From NCBI RefSeq assembly GCF_000002995.4, contig NW_025062478.1, forward strand, positions 620,001 through 684,000: a stretch of 64,000 bases of DNA, in the 5' to 3' direction. Origin of the DNA: Brugia malayi. Lineage: Eukaryota; Nematoda; Chromadorea; Rhabditida; Onchocercidae. Position 1 is the stretch's first letter. Each line of letters starts with the position of its first letter. Shown piece by piece: positions 42,653 through 58,837 of this stretch. The notes beneath the pieces are model-generated. The model saw only the letters and a list, made by a program, of their open reading frames with translations, had not been told where the DNA came from and ran no database searches. The position numbers and the translations under genes are program-made.

Positions 42653-43428
42653 GATGGTAGCAACATCAATGGTCAAAGGGGACAACTGTGAGCTATGTAA
42701 AAGATTTAGCAATATATCGTATAAATAGAACAGTTAAACCACAGTTCTCTAAAATTTTATACAGAAGCCAAATTGGCAAAAATGAATCATTTAAATTCTT
42801 CGTACTGTAATTAAATATCTTATGAGCATTACAAAATTCCCTACAAATAAAGAAATATCAACTTCAGATTTCTCTACAAACATAGGAATATCACACTTCA
42901 GAGAAATTGAAAATATACATAAAAACAAATCGGCATACATTCATTTACATTTTTATAAAAAACCTAATAAAATCAGCGACGAAATTGGGACTTACGAAAA
43001 TTAACTAAAGAAATAGTGAAAATAGTGGATGCAACTTTAATACTATTGAAATTCTAAAGTAGTGAAATGAAAGTAATGGCATGAGAAAAGGAAAAATAGT
43101 TAAGCTAAAAAGAACTAAAAAGAAAAAACACTTTTTTAGAGAAATCAAAGTTTAAAACTTGGGTACAAAAATGAACAATGCTGTAGTATTTGAAATAAGC
43201 CAGCTCTATATTACTGCAATTTTTCCATCAAAATCCATAAAAAGCAAATAACCACCACAAAAAAAAAGAAAAAAAAAAAAAAAAAAAAGTAGTAAATAAT
43301 AAAAAATAAAAATTCACAAAAAATGACGAAAAAAACGAAACAACAAATTAGCATTTAGCAATACAAACCGAAGGAAAAGAAGATCCAGGTAATGATTAAG
43401 AATTTTTTTTTCTTTTTTTTCAATATTA
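42653..43428. other. Spacer between the kinesin light chain fragments
   Basis: AT-rich, with a long A run at about 43261-43288. A possible donor (ATATG|GTAACT) sits at 42621 just before it. No TPR-coding exon was found on either strand. Confidence 0.5.
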
Positions 43429-43635
43429 AGTTTGTGGTGGTTGTTGTTGTTGCTGTTGTAGACCAAGTGCATTGAATAAACGTGATTTTAAACCAGATGA
43501 TGATTGTGATTGAGTCATACCACGATGTATTTGTGAAGCAGTAGCAGTAGTAGTAGTAGGTGACATTAACGAATCATCCGCATATGTACTAGTAGCTGTT
43601 AATGCTGACTGATGACCAGACACAGGCGGTTCATG
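43429..43635 (-). CDS. Terminal exon on the minus strand, likely kinesin light chain tail
   Basis: An acceptor TTTGCAG on the minus strand is followed by an open exon of 68 codons and TAA (frame stop at 43426-43428). It starts HEPPVSGHQ, continues with DDSLMSPTTTT and ends SSSGLKSRLFNALGLQ plus polyglutamine. As I recall it, the C. elegans KLC-2 tail has the same order: HEP..SG, a Ser/Met-rich stretch, then an LK..L.NALG helix. This rests on memory, not a search. If right, the tail lies 0.8 kb from the kinesin light chain body but in opposite orientation. No exons that would precede it on the minus strand were found up to 49 kb. Alternatively it is the last exon of an unrelated minus-strand gene. 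Confidence 0.5.
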
Positions 43636-43764
43636 CTGCAAATAATCAAAAACTATACACTACATTCACTTGAACAAACAATCATTAAGTTTTCTTTTCT
43701 TTTTTCCTTCTATGAGGAAAAAAGAAACTTGCAACAAGATAAAACCAAATAGAGAGAAAGAAAA

Positions 43765-46262
43765 AAAAAAACACATCTATGATATAATCTCTTTTACGGG
43801 AATATCGTATTCAGCAAAAAGAAAAAAAAATAAAAAATAAATTTCTAGAGATAATTAAATACCGAAAAAGCTAGAATAATTTCTGATAAAGCTTGATGTA
43901 TGCTAAGAAGTGTACTAGTAAAATAATGATTACATTACGGTTCCAAATACTCACATGCATCTTTCTATAAAGGACGCGCATTTGAGACTTTTTATACTCA
44001 TTTAAAATTAAAAGACTAAATTTTCGTAAATACAAAAACTATATTAAACAAATTCAATTATAAAGGCTTAAAATGACAAGGCTTGAATCTTTTCTAAAGT
44101 AATACAAAATTAAAAGCTACTATTTTAGTGTACGTTTTAAACGAGACCTATATTAATCTATCTAAGTTTATTTTTACATAAAGGTAAAAATCCTAACTGT
44201 GATGCTTATATATCAGTCACTCATTGATAATAACACTACTAAGTAACCAAATAAATTACTTAGCTTCATTACCTCTTTTACTGAAATTTATAATACCAAT
44301 GCAACATTAAAATATGTTCAACCATGTTGAAAAGCACTGTCGTAGAAAAAGATGGCAAATAGCAGTAAGCAAAATAAGAATAAATTTCATCTTTTTTAGT
44401 CCATAATTCGGAACATACAACTTTAGGGAAAAACTTTCAAACATCTAGAAAAATCTTGTATAATCGATTAGATAAATAATTTAGCAATAATCAAATGGAA
44501 ATTGGAAAAAATTCGAGATTATTAAACGATTAGAAATTAATGGTCAAAAATAAAGATTTGTTCTGAAAGAAAGAGAAAGTAATATTTACAGCTTGCTGAA
44601 CTGCTGTAAAAATGTAATTACAGAACGATTGAAATGATTAACAATTTCTGAAAAAAATGATAACGGTAAAAGTTTTAAGCAATAAGCTAATAAGAAATTG
44701 ACGTATAATATAATATGCACTCTATATCTATAGCTTTTTTTTTTGCAGCTAAGTTAAAAATTAAGTTAAATTAAATTAAATTAAAATATATACCTTATTT
44801 CAACACGGTATATGCAAAGAATGAAAAATGAAAGAATAATAATTTAGTGAAGAGATTAAATCAACTTCATCATATTTCAATGATTGAATAATTTTGAAAC
44901 TATCTTTTAAAACATGGAATTTCTTTTCATATAAATATTATAAATAACATCCAAAAACATCTTCCTTGTTCATATTTCGACAAATCGGCAAGCATAATAA
45001 TGACAATGAAGCAAATTTAAAATTTCTACAAATTTAACTAAGAAAATATATACTTCATTAAAAACAAAATATTGGACAATCAGATGCCTTTTTATAGAAG
45101 AAAGTAATGAAATCAATAGTTAATTGATCTCCAAATCAAAAAAGAAAGGAAAAGAAAGGACAATCTACTTATATTACAAATCAATGCTACAAGCTTTTTT
45201 GCGCTCAAAATATGGCTATCAACGTTGAAAAAAAAAAAAAAAGGAATAAAAGAATCAAGAAATATAAAATGGATTCAAATCCAAAAATAAATTTATTCAA
45301 AAAAAAAATCTTAATTCCTCAAAAAAAGAAACTCAAGTTACGGCGTACAAATAACTATTCAAATAATGGCCGTTGGATTTTCCTTTCCTACGGTATAACA
45401 ATACTGTGGTTAGTTCAGTGATATTTGGTGTTGCATGTAATATAGTATTCCTGCATTTGCGCTAAAAAAAAAGTCCGCCTCAAATTGATTGCAGATTTAT
45501 AAAATTAATAGTTATTTGTACGCCGTAACTTGAGTTTCTTTTTTTGAGGAATTAAGATTCTTTTTTTTTTTGAAGAAATTTATTTTTGGATTTGAATCCA
45601 TTTTATATTTCTTGATTCTTTTATTCCTTTTTTTTTTTTTTTTTTTTTCAACGTTGATAGCCATATTTTGAGCGCAAAAAAGCTTGTAGCATTGATTTGT
45701 AATATAAGTAGATTGTCCTTTCTTTTCCTTTCTTTTTTGATTTGGAGATCAATTAACTATTGATTTCATTACTTTCTTCTATAAAAAGGTAGTGTTATTA
45801 TCAATGAGTGACTGATATATAAGCATCACAGTTAGGATTTTTACCTTTATGTAGAAATAAAGATAAACTTAAATAGATTAATATAGGTCTCGTTTAAAAC
45901 GTACACTAAAATAGTAGCTTTTAATTTTGTATTACTTTAGAAAAGATTCAAGCCTTGTCATTAAGCCTTTATAATTGAATTTGTTTAATATAGTTCTTGT
46001 ACTTACGAAAATTTAGTCTTTTAATTTTAAATGAGTATAAAAAGTCTCAAATGCGCGTCCTTTATAGAAAGATGCATGTGAGTATTTGGAACCGTAATGT
46101 AATCATTATTTTACTAGTACACTTCTTAGCATACATCAAGCTTTATCAGAAATTATTCTAGCTTTTTCGGTATTTAATTATCTCTAGAAATTTATTTGTT
46201 TTTTTTTTTTTTTTTTGCTGAATACGATATTCCCGTGAAAGAAAGAGATCATATCATAGATG
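43765..46262. repeat. Long imperfect inverted repeat (fold-back)
   Basis: The inner arms 45087-45356 and 45510-45789 are reverse complements (ACTCAAGTTACGGCGTACAA versus TTGTACGCCGTAACTTGAGT) around a 153-bp centre. The outer arms 43765-44241 and 45790-46262 also pair (CCTAACTGTGATGCTTATAT versus ATATAAGCATCACAGTTAGG). The left side carries about 845 bp (44242-45086) absent from the right. Scattered substitutions and small indels, for example CTCTTTTACGGGAA versus TTCCCGTGAAAGAAAGAG, show the arms have diverged. No transposase frame was found. Confidence 0.9.
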
Positions 46263-49030
46263 TGCTATTTTATTTCTTTTGGTCTTCGCCACAACGACCC
46301 ACAGCGTTACATGGTGCCTTAAATGCTGATTGATTCCAATAATGTATTCCAAATCGGGGTCTCATATAATTTCAACATTCTTTCATTTCTGCATAGGCTT
46401 TTTTTCATGTTCATAACAATTATTGTAATTTTAATATAACTATAAGGTTTCTTTTCTAATCTTTCAAATCCAACTTTCTGTTCTTATATGATCTTTTGCA
46501 TCCTTTTCACTTCCTTTTCTCTTTATAATGAATAATAATAATAATTGATAGTAATAAATAACAATAATTATAAATCTATTGAAAAAAAGAATATTGAAAA
46601 AAATTTAATTCAAATCATTAGTTAACTAATCGATGATATCTGTCTTGGTACATCTGATTAATTTACAACGATTGCAGTGAAATGTTATGATATGATCAAA
46701 TTTCAGAGGAGATTGAACAGAACGATAATTTAATCGTTGAAAAATAAAGTGAGTGAAATGTGATCTGAAATTATGTGCAAATTTAAGAGTGCTTTTCAAA
46801 ATTTATCCTAGTACTACTATCACTTGAATACTTCTCAAGTTTCTTCAAAATTTTTTTATTTTTTTAAATAAAAACTCTTTTAATAAGTGAAGTTACTCTC
46901 TTAAGAAGTTACTTTGTTAAGAATTTGCTATAATTCATAATGAATGAATGAATGACTAAAATACAAAAATAAAATTATGCATTTTTCAATTAAACTAATA
47001 TTTTTACTAGCGATGCTATTTGTCTTTTTTGTATCACTGAGGAAAATTTTTACATTAAAATAAATTTTAGAAATAGAAATATTAGAATAAATTTTAAGGA
47101 TTAATTTTGAAGAATTTTTTCTTTATATTCTAAATTATTTAGATTACATTATTCACACCAATTTCTATACTAAAATTTGTATAAAAGCCTAAACGATTCA
47201 AAAATAATTGTTTTTGTTTTTTAAAAAATGATTTATAAAAAAAAAATGATTCATTTTAAAATATTTTAAATTTTCAATTAATTTTTTGCAAGAAGACAAT
47301 TATCAAAAGTAAAAATATAAATTCTTCCATTTTGGAAGAATTTATATTTCTCTTTCTCATCGACAATTTTCAATACTGTCAAATATAAAAAAACAAATAT
47401 GAAAAAGCGAAAAGCAAAATGTCAAAAGAAAACAGAGTGACACAGTTTGAATGCAGTGAAGCATACTAAACAATAACATGCGGATTATTGGCTAGCTTTT
47501 TGCCTAGCTTCTTGGCTATTATCTTCTTGGCTAACAGTTTAATATATACTAAAGAGCCAAATGATTATTGAGAAGAGCTAAATTAAAATTATAAAAAAAA
47601 AATGTCTCTGCTTTAGAATGAAAGCTAATATGAAACCTAAATGAAATTTTATTGCTATTTATAGAAGTAATTTTAGAATATAGCTAAAAGGGATTAACTG
47701 TTAACTTTCAATAAATAAATCAATAAATTTCATTTATTGATTTTCAATAAATCAACAAAAAAATTTCATTTATTCCAATTTATAATAATTTCTTCTTAAA
47801 TACTTTTCAAAAGACAATAACTAATCTTTTTGGGACTTTTTAGTTCTTAAAATACAAAAATTAATTCTTAATACTTGTTTAAAAAAAAAAATACACAAAT
47901 ACAAAAATTAATTTTCTCCGTAATATTTGTTTACTCGCAGATGAAAAACTAAAACAGTACAAAAAAAAAAAAAAAAAAACGGAATGATTATAGCGTATAT
48001 TCATGATAGATTTTTAATTCAACATTACTTGAAAATAGATTATCATTAAAGGTAAACATCCTTCTTGATTTTATTGATTTATCATTAAAGATAAACAATT
48101 TTCTTTTTCAGTATAAAATAAGCTAATCAATTCTTATTTTAAAGCTAATCATTTACCTGATTATGATAGTTCTTATTATGGAATTCGAAAATATAATTAT
48201 GTGATTAATTATTATGTGAAAAATAAAAAAAAAAATATTCGATCTAATTAATTTGTATTAATGAATTTTATATCTTGGATGATAATTTAAAGTAATTTTC
48301 TATTACAATGACAGTTGACAATTCCTGAGTAATGTTAAACCGTCTAACAAAATCAAAAAGAAACAAAATGAACAAATTCAATAAGTACAATGCGCTTGTC
48401 AACTAGCGCCTCCTCACTATAAACTGAAGCATTCAATTCATTTGTCACATTTATTTTGAATGTGACATTTTGTTCATCCATTGTTTATTTCTCATAAAAC
48501 GATATAAAAAGGAATTGCATTTTATATAAAAATTCAATTATGTTATTATTTTTGTTAAAAAAAAAAAATCAAAAAAAAATGTATTTATTTATTACAAAGT
48601 GATTGTTTGCTAATTAACGTGAAAAGTTAAAAATGAAAACGTGAAATTATGTATAAAAAAACTGCTGTGTATAAAAGCAATGATAAATGTTATCAATGAT
48701 ATCAAGCATAAAAATAAGTAATCATTAATGATAATGATTAAAATATAAGAAATATTGAGCGCAGCTACTATTATCTAGTTTCATCTTAAAATTTTAGTTC
48801 GAAAATAGTTGAAAAAAAATTAAACTTACATCTAAATTTATTTATTATAAATCAATTCATTTTGAATAATTGACTGATGATATTGATATAAATAATGATA
48901 ATAAAGTATTCTCATTTCTCATTTTAGTCAATATTTTTATCACTCGAATATTTTTGTATCATTTGATAAAAAGTGATATTAATCCATAGATGTAATTTAC
49001 ATATTCAATGCTACAATCATTTGTATTATT
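46263..49030. other. AT-rich spacer after the inverted repeat
   Basis: A short GC-richer piece lies at 46283-46335 with no recognised meaning. It also holds an (AAT)n run at about 46530-46550 and a perfect 17-bp hairpin at 47313-47349. No coding exon was recognised on either strand. Confidence 0.5.
47313..47349. repeat. Perfect 17-bp hairpin
   Basis: AAATATAAATTCTTCCA, a TTT loop, then the exact complement. It stands alone in AT-rich DNA without flanking coding sequence. Confidence 0.9.
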
Positions 49031-49035
49031 TACTA

Positions 49036-49345
49036 CTGATACCAATTAATTGATACTGATATGGGTTAACTGATACTGATGCCAGTTAATTGATACTGAT
49101 ACTAATTAACTGATACTGATACCAGTTAACTGATACTGATACTGGTTAACTGATACTGATATTGGTTAATTGATATTGATACTGGGAACTGATACTGATA
49201 TTGGTTAATTGATATTGATGCTGGTTAATTGGTACTGATACTGGTTAATTGGTACTGACACTAATACCAGTTAATTGATACTGATACTATTCAACTAACA
49301 CTAATACTAGTTAATTGATAGTAACTGATGAGAGACTGATACTAG
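49036..49345 (+). repeat. TTAAYTGATACTGATACYRG minisatellite
   Basis: About fifteen tandem copies of a roughly 20-22-bp unit built from TGATACTGATAC plus GGTTAAT or AGTTAAT. Copies vary by one to three bases and some are truncated. It sits about 230 bp upstream of the NO66-like gene's first coding exon. Confidence 0.9.
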
Positions 49346-49570
49346 TTATTTTCACAGTGACTCAATTGTGCCGGATTAGGAAACTGAATAGTTAGTTTTC
49401 CTGAGAGACTGGGGACGAGAAGTATTGGAGGGTAAGAGTTATAAAGTTATAGGATCGTTGTATTTTGGCTTGTGGAAAGATGAAATATAAGAATCATAGA
49501 AAGTTGTTTATGTATTTTATTTTTATTTATAGTTTTTTTTTTTTTTTTTTTATTTATTTTGATTTATTTG

Positions 49571-49578
49571 TTTCAGAT
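49571..49578 (+). promoter_or_regulatory. Putative trans-splice acceptor at the NO66-like start
   Basis: TTTCAG ends at 49576, two bases before the ATG, after a pyrimidine-rich run. No upstream coding exon was found, so spliced-leader addition is a reasonable inference. Confidence 0.45.
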
Positions 49579-55091
<5,513 letters not shown>

Positions 55092-55613
55092 AATTAGATT
55101 ATTTCGATCAATTAAAAGATAGTAATTTGCTTCCTTGCTCTATCAATGTAGCAGCTAGCATATTGTTTTTGATCTTAAGCGAATTTATCGCATTCGCAAT
55201 TCTTTACAATCGTTTTCTCAGAGCTGTAAATGGTCTCCTTACTTTCCGTTCCTTACAATGATTAGATTTTTTCTCCAGTTAGCAGACTGAATGAATGAAA
55301 AGTTTCATTTACTGCACAAGTTGTATTTTAAATTGATTACGTAATCGAATTGACTATATTTCACATCGTCAAGTTTACCTGTTATTGTTATTCTTTGGGT
55401 TTAATAACGAAAAATATCATTTTATGATGTTGTTTGGCTAACTTTATCGTATTATTGGTATTAGTTGGAATTCTTTATATATTTTGTTGAGTGAAATATC
55501 ATTTTTTTTTCTTTTAATTTGAATGAAAACTTTATCTTCCAGTTATTTATAAGAAAAATTTTTTGAATCAGTTTCAATAGTTGTTTAATTTCGATGCACA
55601 TCCTGAATTTCAT
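55092..55613. other. Convergent spacer between the NO66-like and COMTD1-like genes
   Basis: 522 bp holding both 3' untranslated regions. No open frame or hairpin of note. Confidence 0.6.
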
Positions 55614-57440
55614 TTAGGTGTTTTTCCCTAATTTAGTATTCTTTTTGAAAATTACATGTATGCCGTCGGCAATATTCATCAAATAATTGTATACGCGGGG
55701 ATCTTTTGAAGCTTTCTGATTTGTTTCATCGACAGCTGCCGTGTTGCGATCTTTTATATAACCAGATCCTTTGACTACACTTCCACCCCATAAGGCCTGG
55801 AAAATCAAGCTTTCTGATCTAGATTATAAAATTCAAAATTTGGAATCGAAATTTACAAATTACAGCAATGTTTCCACAAATTTCGGTAGACTTACATTAT
55901 CAATTAAAATAACACCTCCAGGTCGCAGTAGATTAACCGATTGATCATAATATCGTGGATAATTAATTTTATCAGCATCGATAAATACGAAATCCCATTT
56001 TCCAGCTTCTCCAGAAGCAAGCATTGCATCTGAAAGCTGAAAATTAAAAATTGTCTTAAATTAGTTTGTTGTGATTCATACATTTTGGAAAGAAATGAAA
56101 CTAGTTTTTAGAAGTCTGAAGTTTTCCAACATACCATAAACATTTTGAACATCAACTTCTGTTAATGTTGCTAGAAAATTGTTGTTCATTTCTTGCATTT
56201 TTGCTTCAAAATGGTCAAATTTTCATTTCAAAAGTATGCTTGCCTAGTTTTTGCGCCGCTAATCCAATATGCCGTTTGATTTTTGGATAAATATCTGGTC
56301 TAGCTTTAATAAAATCACGACTGATGCTATTATAGCTTCCCGGATAGATATCGATTGTTAGTACTTCGCTTCCCTTGGGCATTGCTAAGGCCCAGGCTAC
56401 TGCTGATGAACCAGTATAGGTACCTAGAAAGTATCAATTCTGACCTACTTGGCCAAACAAAACACAGTAAAACAAAGATTGTAGTGAAATTCGGAGGGAA
56501 GTCTGTGATAACAATAAAGTTTTATCTATAGATGAAGAGATTTGCCAAATATGAGAAATTAACTTTAGAAAAATTTCGAAAATCTAAAAAATTTGGACTT
56601 CCAAGCTGAGAATAATTTTGTTAGCTCGAAGAATTTGTAAACGTTGATGTTTACACCTATATCGATAGCTTTTTTAGCTTGTATTAAATGTATAAGATTT
56701 TGGCCAAGTTGAAGCACTTCTGGAGCTCCAATCATTCCTCCATCTGGTAGATTCAGTGTTCTTTCAAAAATAATTTTTTGAATTGGATCCATTTTGACTG
56801 ATATCTGAAATATAAATATATAAATATAAATATAATGAAATATAAAGACAAAGGTGTGATTATTAGTTCCAATAAACTTTTAAATAATTGATAAATTAAA
56901 AAGAAAAATTCAATTCATAAATATCTTATTTGATAAGATATGTAGCTCTTATGTAGTAGCATCATCAAGTTTGTTTCATAAGAAATGAAATTTTAATTTG
57001 AATTTAAATTTAAATGAATGAAATAAATTTCTTTTCGTATTTTTCTTCCTCTTACTTCAATTATCATTATTAGTTCTGTCATCAAAAATGTGCTACAATT
57101 TGCTGACTTACTTGTAATTTTGCACTTCTCTTATCTAATATTTAATTTAAATTTTACACTTTTTTTAAAATAGAAAATAAATATTACTAGAATTAGAAGA
57201 AATTAAATGATATGAACTAATAGTGACATCATGAATATCTTTGAAAATGTTTATTAATTAAAAATAAGTATGAATGATTACAAAAATGCTATTAGCACTT
57301 ACATTGACGCAGTATCCATAAATGCTATTACTACGCCATGGAATTATACTTGCAAAGCTTATCACAAAAATATTTGATAGTATCACTAATATACAAATAA
57401 ACCATTTCATTATTAAGATGTTGTTGATTGGTTTGATCAT
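55614..57440 (-). CDS. Membrane-anchored SAM-dependent O-methyltransferase, COMTD1-like
   Basis: Member of the metal-dependent catechol/caffeoyl-CoA O-methyltransferase family; the natural substrate is unknown. Exons in transcript order: 57440-57303, 56804-56657, 56423-56244, 56029-55896, 55796-55614, giving 260 residues (human COMTD1 262). The first exon encodes a hydrophobic segment ([18 protein letters not shown], about 13-30) that would act as signal anchor or signal peptide. Skipping it leaves an internal Met51 ([11 protein letters not shown]). Landmarks are [17 protein letters not shown], the SAM loop [30 protein letters not shown], the metal site FVFIDADK (Asp173, Asp175) and PGGVILIDN (Asp199, Asn200), then ALWGGSVV. 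The intron after exon 3 begins GCAAGC, so it appears to be a GC-AG intron. Using it restores the exact family spacing ([17 protein letters not shown]). Confidence 0.88.
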
Positions 57441-58837
57441 TCTGGAGGAATAGTTGTTCGTTTGAGAAATTGAAATAAAAAAAAAATTTAATCGATTTTA
57501 CCATATACAATTCTGTACTTCATTGCCATTTAACTTAACTTTTGCACTTTTTGAAATAGGAAGTATAGGCAAAATAGGAACAATAACTGTTAAATTTGCA
57601 AAGATTTTCTTTTTTCTTTTTTGTAATAACTGTTTTAAAATCTTTGATGTCAATTTTGAAAAATGTTTATAACAGCTTATTAATCAAAGCAATTATTAAA
57701 AAAAAAAAAATTTTCCTCAAAAATTTGATAAATAAAGTGATGAATTTTGATATGATTTCGAGAAACTTAGATCCTGTAAATAAATATAAGTCATTAATAA
57801 TATATTATTTTAGATTATCATTGATAACACATTATTTTAGAATGTATTTTAGAATCTCTTGCAGCCATTCATTAATTTTTACCTGTGAAATTTTCATAGG
57901 TAGAAAATTTCAGTGAATTAAGTAAGTGAAATAAGTGATATTTTAGCTTCTGATAAGAAGTTCTTATCTCTCGAAAGTTTAAGAGAGCATTTTTAAATTA
58001 AATTAAATTCCATCCATTGCTACCTTTATATGATTTCTTAAAAGCATTGCTTTACTTATTATACTAATACTAATATCATAGTAACATTTATAATACTTAT
58101 ACTAATACCATTAACAAACTTGCTAATCATATTTTTTTGGAACTCTGATAAGACTATCAGAGTTTATCAGGCAAATCACATAAAATTACCTTAAAATCTC
58201 AAGTGATATCACAAACGATCTATCAGTTCTTGACGAATTACCTAATATTAAGATCAAAAAATTCATAAAGTGAACGGAATATTAACGCAAATGTCTATTT
58301 ACCCAATGACGTAAACATTGTAATAAATGTTGTAAATCTGTCAGATCGAATTGATGGTAAGAATATCACTTTTGAAATTCCTTCGAAATATACTCACGTG
58401 ATATGTTCAAAACTTTTTCAAGTTTTCAGATGTGTAATCTTTTCTTTTTTTCACTGACCGATATTTCATTTTTTTATTTCACAAAAAGAATTTTAACAAA
58501 GGGCAGATTTAGAAAAATCAAAATAACATATATTCGTTGAGTGAATTAATATACTACAAGTATAGTATGTGATAAAGCACAAACAAAAATTCACTTGCAA
58601 TGAAATTTTCTACTTTTACAACGGTTATACAAAAATTTCCTATGCTCTAGATAAACTATGGAACGATATAAATTATTTAAATTAGAAAATGAGGTGAATA
58701 TTATTCGTGATACATCACTGTTAAAAACAATGATAAAATATTAGAAAAAAAATTTAGGGCTAATATTTCTTAAAATGAAGGTTAAACATAAAAAAAAAAA
58801 AAATTCTTCCAAATTCAAACCAACATTAACCAATGAA
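57441..58837. other. Spacer between the COMTD1-like and PLD-like genes
   Basis: AT-rich DNA between two minus-strand genes 1.4 kb apart, too far for a tight operon. A perfect 10-bp hairpin AACTCTGATA/TATCAGAGTT with a 4-nt loop lies at 58141-58164. Nothing else was recognised. Confidence 0.55.

Noticed and set aside
45212..45421. Lys-rich 69-codon frame near the palindrome centre
   Set aside because: Low-complexity A-rich DNA within the inverted repeat, no splice or start context.
49036..49345. Possible CRISPR-like repeat array
   Set aside because: Units abut without unique spacers and the genome is eukaryotic; it is a minisatellite.
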